The position numbers were made by a program, and so were the translations under genes. The notes beneath the pieces were generated by a model. The model ran no database searches, was not told where the DNA came from, and saw only the letters and a list, made by a program, of their open reading frames with translations. This document shows positions 58,868 through 64,000 of a DNA stretch of 64,000 nucleotides, in pieces. Each line of letters starts with the position of its first letter. Within the stretch, counting starts at the first letter, position 1. Location of the stretch: NCBI GenBank assembly GCA_022775085.1, contig JALFJQ010000063.1:62001-126000 (forward strand), read 5' to 3'. Origin of the DNA: Clostridiales bacterium. Its GTDB lineage: Bacteria; Bacillota; Clostridia; Oscillospirales; Oscillospiraceae.

Positions 58868-59551
58868 TTACAATTCTTCCAGATATACAACGCCTTCTAC
58901 GGCATGGATATTGTCCAGCAGCTGCCGGTGATTGCGTTTGATTTTGGATTTCAGGGTGACGATGAAGGACCGGATGCCTTTCTCTGCCGATTCCGTGTGG
59001 TCCAGCTGCAAGCTGTCGATTTCCAGTCCCAGCTCCCGGATGCCCCGGATGAAACTTCCCAGCGTCACCGCAGTGCTCAGCTCAACATAGACTTCCATGA
59101 TCTTGGAGGTTCGGTGCAGGCGGTCATCCCAGCGGTGCATCACGGTCAGCACAAAATAAATGGCGCAGCCTCCCAGTGCGGCAGCCTCATAAAAACCGAT
59201 TCCGATTGCCAGTCCCACCGCGGCAGCGGCCCACAGGCCGGCGGCGGTCGTCAGCCCCCGGATTTGATTGCGCTTCGTTACGACGATGGTGCCGGCACCC
59301 AAAAAGCCGATGCCGCTGACGACCTGCGCACCCATCCGCACAGGGTCTCCGGTGTCAAAGACCTGGTAGATGTACTGGTTGGTCAGCATAATCAGGCAGG
59401 AGCCGACGCAGACCAGCATATAGGTTCGCAGGCCGGCAGGCCGGTTTTTCATACCGCGCTCCATACCGATGATGCCGCCCAGCAGGAAAGAAGCGAAGAT
59501 CCGGATTACGATCGCGGCGTAGGTTACTTCTCTGACTGTCATCGGTGTCAC
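58868..59551 (-). CDS. MgtC/SapB family membrane protein
   Basis: A 227-residue protein with four to five N-terminal helices and a soluble ACT-like C-terminal domain. GGIIGMERGMKNRPAGLRTYML is the MgtC signature, followed by GAQVVSGIGFLGAGTI and GLTTAAGLWAAAAVGLA. MgtC proteins affect magnesium or phosphate physiology and ATP synthase; the role in commensal Clostridia is undefined. GTG 59551 (AAGGAA upstream) and ATG 59542 are both possible starts. Confidence 0.92.
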   Translation of the reverse strand: MTPMTVREVTYAAIVIRIFASFLLGGIIGMERGMKNRPAGLRTYMLVCVGSCLIMLTNQYIYQVFDTGDPVRMGAQVVSGIGFLGAGTIVVTKRNQIRGLTTAAGLWAAAAVGLAIGIGFYEAAALGGCAIYFVLTVMHRWDDRLHRTSKIMEVYVELSTAVTLGSFIRGIRELGLEIDSLQLDHTESAEKGIRSFIVTLKSKIKRNHRQLLDNIHAVEGVVYLEEL

Positions 59552-59729
59552 CTGGGTTCCTTAGTAATTTTACCGCAATTTTACCATTGTAAGAAATCGG
59601 TGTCAAGAAATATCCTCCGCCATCTTTCGCAACCCCCATGGGCAGATGAGGAAGAATCGTTGTTTTTACCAAAAACTGCGAATAAAATTTGGGAATAATG
59701 AAAATTTGTGGATGAGGCCGCGCAAATTC

Positions 59730-59758
59730 TTGACGAAATCCGCGAAACGTACTATACT
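59730..59758 (+). promoter_or_regulatory. malQ promoter
   Basis: TTGACG (59730-59735), 17-bp spacer, TATACT (59753-59758). The upstream part of the 317-bp gap (59552-59729) shows nothing else I can support. Confidence 0.75.
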
Positions 59759-59769
59759 TACAGGGAAAA

Positions 59770-59779
59770 GAAACGTTTC
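59770..59779 (+). promoter_or_regulatory. LacI-family operator at the malQ start of transcription
   Basis: The perfect palindrome GAAACGTTTC with central CG, the half-site geometry of LacI/CcpA/MalR-type regulators, lies 11 bp after the -10. It fits most of a CcpA cre site (about 12 of 15 positions). Binding there would block initiation or early elongation. Confidence 0.5.
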
Positions 59780-59868
59780 CAATTCCTGTGTTTCACACAT
59801 GGAAACGGCATGCGGTACAGGCGGCCTGCCTTACGCCGCAATTCAAAGAAGTAAGAGGAGAGAATGGT

Positions 59869-61398
59869 ATGAACCGATACGCAGGTGTTCTGCTGTCCGT
59901 GACCAGCCTTCCGTCGAAGTACGGTATCGGCTGCTTTGATCAGGCAGCTTATAATTTTGTGGACTGGCTGGAAAAGGCCGGTCAGCGTTACTGGCAGATT
60001 CTTCCCTTGGGTGCCACGGCCCACGGAGGGTCTGATGATTCTCCCTATCAGGCATATTCCGCCTTTGCCGGGAATCCCTACATGATCAGTCTGGATGCCC
60101 TGATCGAGGAGGGGGTGCTGAACCGGTCGGAGTGCGATGCCGTGGACTTTGGCAGCAATCCCGCCAAGGTAGATTTTGATAAGCTCAGTGAAAACCGGCT
60201 TACCCTGCTGCACAAGGCCTATGAACGCAGCGATGTTGCCCGGAATCAGGCCTATCAGGCTTTCTGCCGGAATAACGCCTGGTGGCTGGATGATTTCGCC
60301 TTGTTCATGGCGTTAAAGCGCTTCTTTAACGATGTGCCCTTCCGGGAGTGGCCCGAGGACATCCGGATGCACTGGGGCTTCGCCATCGACTACTATAATC
60401 GCGAGCTGTACTTTGATGTAGAATTCCAGAAATACCTGCAATTCAAGTTCGATGAGCAGTGGATGAAGCTGAAGGCCTACGCCAACCAAAAGCACATCCA
60501 GATCGTGGGGGATATTCCCATTTATGTCTCTCCCGACGGCGCGGACGTGTGGGCTCACCCGGAGCTGTTCCAGCTGGACGAGCACAACGCCCCAACCGCC
60601 ATCGCGGGCTGCCCGCCGGATGCCTTTGCCGCCGACGGTCAGGTCTGGGGCAATCCCCTGTACCGGTGGGACTACCACAGAAGCACCAATTTCCAGTGGT
60701 GGTGCAGCCGGATGTGGTACAGCTTCAAGCTCTACGATGTGGTGCGTGTTGACCATTTCCGGGGTTTTGACGAGTATTTCTCCATTCCTGCTTGGGCGGA
60801 CAGCGCCAAATTTGGACACTGGGAAAAGGGACCGGGTATGGATCTGTTCAATGCCATCCGCTGGCAGCTGGGCAATGTGAACATCATTGCCGAGGATCTG
60901 GGCCTGATGACCGATGGCGTCCGCAAGCTGGTGAAAGACAGCGGCTGCCCCAACATGAAGGTGCTGCAGTTCGCCATCGACCCCACCGATGAGGGTGCGG
61001 GCAACGATTACTGGCCCCATAACTACAATTCCCGGTGTGTGGTCTACACCGGCACCCATGACAATGAGACGGTAGCTGGCTGGTTTGCGGGCTTGGATAA
61101 GGATTCCAAAAAACTGGTGCGGGATTATCTGGGGGACTACTATACCCCGGACAATCAGATGTACAAGGCTCTGATCCACTTAGCTATGCGTGCGGTGTCC
61201 AAGGACTGCATTATCCCCATTCAGGACCATCTGGGACTGGGCAACGAGGCCCGGATGAACCAGCCGGGCACCGTTGGCTTCAACTGGCGCTGGCGCCTGA
61301 CGCCCGGACAGCTGACCGACGGGCTGGCTCAGGAGCTTCTGAAGCTTGCCAAGTGCACAGGCCGTGCCAACTGGGATGCCATCAAGAAGGAAGGATAA
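59869..61398 (+). CDS. malQ: 4-alpha-glucanotransferase (amylomaltase)
   Basis: A 509-residue GH77 enzyme that transfers alpha-1,4-glucan segments between maltodextrins and releases glucose. The catalytic triad is visible: D295 in VVRVDHFRGFDEYF, E342 in IIAEDLG and D398 in TGTHDNET, at almost the numbering of the Thermus enzyme. The N-terminus SVTSLPSKYGIGCFD is typical. ATG 59869 follows AAGAGGAGAGAATGGT. It works with phosphoglucomutase (38269) in maltodextrin/glycogen use. Monocistronic. Confidence 0.97.
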   Translation: MNRYAGVLLSVTSLPSKYGIGCFDQAAYNFVDWLEKAGQRYWQILPLGATAHGGSDDSPYQAYSAFAGNPYMISLDALIEEGVLNRSECDAVDFGSNPAKVDFDKLSENRLTLLHKAYERSDVARNQAYQAFCRNNAWWLDDFALFMALKRFFNDVPFREWPEDIRMHWGFAIDYYNRELYFDVEFQKYLQFKFDEQWMKLKAYANQKHIQIVGDIPIYVSPDGADVWAHPELFQLDEHNAPTAIAGCPPDAFAADGQVWGNPLYRWDYHRSTNFQWWCSRMWYSFKLYDVVRVDHFRGFDEYFSIPAWADSAKFGHWEKGPGMDLFNAIRWQLGNVNIIAEDLGLMTDGVRKLVKDSGCPNMKVLQFAIDPTDEGAGNDYWPHNYNSRCVVYTGTHDNETVAGWFAGLDKDSKKLVRDYLGDYYTPDNQMYKALIHLAMRAVSKDCIIPIQDHLGLGNEARMNQPGTVGFNWRWRLTPGQLTDGLAQELLKLAKCTGRANWDAIKKEG

Positions 61399-61403
61399 AA
61401 AAT

Positions 61404-61438
61404 GGGCGCTTGTCATTTACGGCAAGCGCTCATTTTTT
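61404..61438 (+). terminator. Rho-independent terminator of malQ
   Basis: Stem GGGCGCTTGTC/GGCAAGCGCTC (two G-U pairs), loop ATTTAC, then ATTTTTTT. It also separates malQ from the convergent YitT-like gene. Confidence 0.88.
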
Positions 61439-62041
61439 TGATAGGTTGACTTTCTGAATCCAGCCAATGAGCTGACCTGACAGAATCACCGTCAGAAGGG
61501 AATAGCCGATCCGCTTAAAAGGAATGTAGCTGAGAGACAGCCCCAACACCAGAAGATCGCTGATGAGGTACAGCCACTGAATTGGGATTTTGGTCAGATA
61601 AGACAGGCTCATAGCAAGGGCGTCGTCGCCGCTGGTGGCCCCGCCCACCCGGACGCACAGCCCAGCGCCTATGCCGATGAACAGCGCACCGGCAACGGAA
61701 GCAAGCAATGGCATTTGGGCGATCTGGGGCCAAAGGGGCGGGAACTGTTCGCAGATGCCATATCCCACGGAATAGCCGCAGGCGGCTGCCAGAGAATATC
61801 CAATAAACTCCCGGCCCAGAGTCTTCCAGCCCAAAGCGTAGCACCCGGCGTTGAGAACGAAGCTGGAAATGGCAGGAGATATTCCCAGCCAATGGCGAAG
61901 CAGCAGAATCAGACCGAAAATGCCGCCCTCGGTAACGCCGGACAGGGCGTGGATGTTGTACATTCCAAAGGCCTGCAAAGCAGAAGCCCAAAAGGCAACT
62001 ATGCAGGAGGATTTCTTTAATTTCGGAAAAAAACGCAACAT
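61430..62041 (-). CDS. YitT/YczE-like membrane protein (DUF161)
   Basis: A 203-residue protein with about five helices. NIHALSGVTEGGIFGLILLL and VRVGGATSGDDALAMSLSYL are the paired glycine-rich repeats of the YitT membrane domain. It lacks the C-terminal DUF2179 domain of full YitT proteins, so it is the short form. ATG 62041 (minus) follows TAAGGAGAAG; the frame extending upstream into the metK riboswitch region is rejected. Transport role suspected, substrate unknown. Confidence 0.85.
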   Translation of the reverse strand: MLRFFPKLKKSSCIVAFWASALQAFGMYNIHALSGVTEGGIFGLILLLRHWLGISPAISSFVLNAGCYALGWKTLGREFIGYSLAAACGYSVGYGICEQFPPLWPQIAQMPLLASVAGALFIGIGAGLCVRVGGATSGDDALAMSLSYLTKIPIQWLYLISDLLVLGLSLSYIPFKRIGYSLLTVILSGQLIGWIQKVNLSKK

Positions 62042-62119
62042 TTTTCTTCTCCTTACCTGTAGCTGAAATAGAACCATACCATGAAAAAAGAAAAATGTCA
62101 AGGAAAATGGAAAAAACAG

Positions 62120-62147
62120 TTGACATTTGAAAAATACTGTGTATAAT
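62120..62147 (+). promoter_or_regulatory. metK promoter
   Basis: Perfect TTGACA (62120-62125) and TATAAT (62142-62147) with a 16-bp spacer, about 23 bp before the SAM riboswitch. Confidence 0.88.
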
Positions 62148-62169
62148 AATGACGAAAATTGCATACAAG

Positions 62170-62264
62170 CCTTATCAAGAGCGGTGGAGGGAACGGCCCG
62201 ATGAAACCCGGCAACCTGTCCGAAAGGAAAAGGTGCCAAATCCGGCGGCAAACGAAAGATGAGG
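62170..62264 (+). ncRNA. SAM-I (S-box) riboswitch
   Basis: The leader has the S-box core in order: CTTATCAAGAG, GGTGGAGGGA, GCCCGATGAAACCCGGCAAC, a variable P3 arm, GGTGCCAAATCC, and AAACGAAAGATGAG closing P1. Upstream of metK this is the expected SAM-responsive control: bound SAM favours the terminator at 62276. Confidence 0.95.
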
Positions 62265-62275
62265 GTTCGATACAG

Positions 62276-62307
62276 CGCACATCGAATCTTCGGTGTGCGA
62301 TTTTTTT
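62276..62307 (+). terminator. Riboswitch-controlled terminator of metK
   Basis: Stem CGCACATCGAA/TTCGGTGTGCG (one G-U pair, tight loop), then seven T. It is 12 bp after the riboswitch and 218 bp before metK, so it acts as the expression platform. Confidence 0.9.
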
Positions 62308-62315
62308 GTATTCGG

Positions 62316-62465
62316 CAGAAAAGCAGCCTTTTTGCGCTCTGAGCGGATCTTTTGCTCCGGGAATGCGGAATGAATCCTCCGAAATACACAAAGTATTCCG
62401 AAGGCTCCATTCCTTTCCCCGAAACAAAATCTCTCGCTCAGAGCATCAAAAATTCTGCTTTCCTG
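62316..62465. repeat. Structured palindromic repeat, family 2, copy C (metK leader)
   Basis: A 150-bp near-continuous hairpin. Outer pairs are CAGAAAAGCAG with CTGCTTTCCTG; the inner stem GCTCTGAGCG (62336-62345) with CGCTCAGAGC (62435-62444) is perfect. It encloses GATCTTTTGCTCC and AAAATCTCT, identical to copy A, and an apical hairpin near ATACACAAAGTAT. It lies between the riboswitch terminator and the metK ribosome binding site. Confidence 0.78.
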
Positions 62466-62525
62466 CCTCATGATTGCGCAAACAATGTTGTGTGAAAGTG
62501 TTGTACGGATTAGAAAGGAAATTTT

Positions 62526-63671
62526 ATGGAAAAAAGATTGTTTACCTCCGAATGCGTGACCAACGGCCACCCCGACAAGGTCGCCGACTCCATCTCCGAC
62601 GCCATTCTGGATGCCTGTCTGGCTCAGGATCCCAATTCTCGGGTGGCCTGCGAGACCATGGTTACCACTGATTTCTGCATCATCTGCGGTGAGATCACCA
62701 CGAAAGCGGTGGTGGATTACAAGGAAGTAGCCCGGGAGGCCATCCGGAAAATCGGTTACATCTATCCCGGCGACGGCTTCAATGCCGACACCGTGGAAAT
62801 TCAGTGCCGCGTCCACACCCAGTCCGCGGACATCGCCCTGGGCACCAACGATGAAGTGGGCGGCGCGGGGGATCAGGGCATGATGTTCGGCGGCGCCTGC
62901 ACCCAGACCCCTGAGCTGATGCCCCTGCCCGTGGCCCTGAGCCGCGCTCTGTGCAACCGTCTGACGGAGTGCGTCCACTCTAACGACCTGCTTCGTCCTG
63001 ACGGAAAGACACAGGTTTCCGTGGAGTTTGATGAAAACGGCAATGTGGTGGGCATTGATACTGTGGTTGTCTCCATCATGCACAGCGCGGATTTCGCCAT
63101 GGAGGAGCTGCGCCGGTACATCCGGGAAGGGGTCATTGCCCCTGTCCTGAAAAATTACGGCTTTGACATTGCTGATGTTGCCCACATCCACATCAACCCC
63201 ACCGGCAATTTCGTCATCGGCGGCCCCAACGGCGATACGGGCCTCACCGGCCGGAAGATCATTGTGGATACCTACGGCGGCTACTTCTCCCACGGCGGCG
63301 GTGCCTTCTCCGGTAAGGACCCCACCAAGGTGGACCGCTCCGCCGCCTACATGGCCCGGTACATGGCAAAAAATCTGGTTGCCGCCGGCCTGGCGACCCG
63401 GGTGCAGGTGCAGCTGGCCTACGCCATCGGTGTGGCCCAGCCCGTGTCCCTGCGGGTGGACAGCTACGGCACCGGCGTGATTTCCGATGAGAAAATGACG
63501 GAGCTGCTGCGGAAAACCTGTGATCTGACCCCCGCCGGCATTATCCGCAGGCTGGATCTGCGCCGTCCCATCTACGCCTCCACCGCCGCCATCGGCCACT
63601 TCGGTGTGGAAGGCCGCCCCTGGGAGCGTACCGATCTGGCCCAGGAGCTGAAGAAGCTGGCTGGCCTGTAA
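62526..63671 (+). CDS. metK: S-adenosylmethionine synthetase
   Basis: A 381-residue MAT that forms SAM from methionine and [23 protein letters not shown] is the N-terminal signature, [12 protein letters not shown] the methionine/ATP hexapeptide region, and [20 protein letters not shown] the P-loop-like segment. ATG 62526 follows AAAGGAAATTTT. It is regulated by the SAM-I riboswitch, a direct end-product feedback. Monocistronic, with a terminator after the stop. Confidence 0.98.
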   Translation: MEKRLFTSECVTNGHPDKVADSISDAILDACLAQDPNSRVACETMVTTDFCIICGEITTKAVVDYKEVAREAIRKIGYIYPGDGFNADTVEIQCRVHTQSADIALGTNDEVGGAGDQGMMFGGACTQTPELMPLPVALSRALCNRLTECVHSNDLLRPDGKTQVSVEFDENGNVVGIDTVVVSIMHSADFAMEELRRYIREGVIAPVLKNYGFDIADVAHIHINPTGNFVIGGPNGDTGLTGRKIIVDTYGGYFSHGGGAFSGKDPTKVDRSAAYMARYMAKNLVAAGLATRVQVQLAYAIGVAQPVSLRVDSYGTGVISDEKMTELLRKTCDLTPAGIIRRLDLRRPIYASTAAIGHFGVEGRPWERTDLAQELKKLAGL

Positions 63672-63683
63672 CTGAATACCGCT

Positions 63684-63709
63684 GCGGACGGCGAATTTTC
63701 GCCGTCCGC
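63684..63709 (+). terminator. Rho-independent terminator of metK
   Basis: A 12-bp perfect stem GCGGACGGCGAA/TTCGCCGTCCGC with a TT loop, then TTCATATTTCC. The T-run is interrupted. Confidence 0.75.
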
Positions 63710-63721
63710 TTCATATTTCCT

Positions 63722-63749
63722 TTGCAAATCGGGAAGAATGTGCTATGAT
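63722..63749 (+). promoter_or_regulatory. nadE promoter (extended -10)
   Basis: TTGCAA (63722-63727), 16-bp spacer, TATGAT (63744-63749) preceded by TGC. The ATG is 29 bp downstream. Confidence 0.75.
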
Positions 63750-63777
63750 AGTGCAAAACGCCAAATGGAGGGGTAAT

Positions 63778-64000
63778 ATGCTGGATTTTATTCGGATCGG
63801 CTGCGCGGTGCCTGCTGTGCGGGTGGGCGACACGAAGAAGAATACGTCCGATATTTGTGAGTTCCTGAAAAAAGCCGAGGGGCAGGGCGTTGACCTGCTG
63901 GTGTTCCCGGAAATGGCGCTGACGGGCTATACCTGTCAGGACTTATTCTTACAGGACACTCTGTATGAGGGTGTCAAGCGTGGGCTGCGGGATATTCTGG
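63778..64000 (+). CDS. nadE: Glutamine-dependent NAD+ synthetase (5' end only)
   Basis: The first 74 codons are in the window; the gene runs off the right edge. The sequence begins MLDFIRIGCAVPAVRVGDTK and contains LLVFPEMALTGYTCQDLF, the nitrilase-type glutaminase domain with catalytic Glu45. That start and the YTCQDLF stretch are typical of two-domain NadE, which makes NAD+ from nicotinate adenine dinucleotide, ATP and glutamine. ATG 63778 follows GGAGGGG. The synthetase domain cannot be seen, so a lone nitrilase-family amidase is not fully excluded. Confidence 0.85.
   Translation, partial: MLDFIRIGCAVPAVRVGDTKKNTSDICEFLKKAEGQGVDLLVFPEMALTGYTCQDLFLQDTLYEGVKRGLRDIL

Noticed and set aside
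1..64000. tRNA, rRNA, CRISPR array, prophage or transposase
   Set aside because: Reading the intergenic regions I found no cloverleaf, no regularly spaced repeats and no recombinase or phage genes. The only repeats are the two palindromic families listed.

Overview
The window looks like chromosomal DNA from a GC-rich, endospore-forming gut-type Clostridia (Bacillota, most likely Oscillospirales). The signs are strong AGGAGG-type ribosome binding sites, sigma-A type TTGACA/TATAAT promoters, the spore maturation pair spmA/spmB, a SAM-I (S-box) riboswitch before metK, a Gram-positive signal peptidase I, a sortase-type surface protein, and xpaC/telA and DUF1846 genes. I see no rRNA, tRNA, CRISPR array, prophage or transposase. 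The taxon below class level is inference.

Region 1 (1-30.6 kb) is one large surface-polysaccharide locus, all on the plus strand and cut by the left edge. Its first transcription unit (to 15.35 kb) holds the end of a CapD-like nucleotide-sugar dehydratase, a PglC/WcaJ-type initiating phosphoglycosyl transferase, an SDR enzyme, a WbuB-like glycosyltransferase, a complete capE-capF-capG set for UDP-N-acetyl-L-fucosamine, several glycosyltransferases, a LicD phosphotransferase, a Wzy-like polymerase and a Wzx flippase. A hairpin and a near-consensus promoter at 15.35-15.42 kb start a second unit (15.47-30.58 kb). This unit has a polysaccharide deacetylase, a Wzm/Wzt-type ABC exporter and twelve glycosyltransferases, including a run of GT2 paralogues. 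Two export logics therefore sit back to back.

Region 2 (30.6-46.3 kb) is mostly housekeeping: prfB, secG, a PHP phosphoesterase, a PepD-like dipeptidase, a DUF1846 protein (minus), an NPKTG-anchored surface protein behind a structured leader, phosphoglucomutase, thyA-folA, an unknown gene (minus), yqeG-pepP-efp, an acidic zinc-ribbon protein, signal peptidase I and a GNAT acetyltransferase.

Region 3 (46.3-53 kb) is mainly minus strand: spmA-spmB, then (plus) an HD-domain protein, then a four-gene thiol relay trxA-trxB-ccdA-tlpA that would carry electrons from NADPH across the membrane, a cysteine-rich protein and an aldose 1-epimerase.

Region 4 (53-64 kb) holds nrdD behind tandem NrdR boxes, an xpaC-telA-ydcF-like operon, an mgtC-like gene, malQ with a LacI-type operator, a YitT-like membrane protein, metK with its riboswitch, and the start of nadE.

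Two families of intergenic palindromic repeats are present. One (34.6 and 38.1 kb) is a small MITE-like sequence. The other (43.9, 48.3 and 62.4 kb) folds into a long hairpin whose stems differ in sequence but still pair; two copies lie inside the transcribed leaders of efp and metK. This second family is the most interesting unexplained signal in the window.
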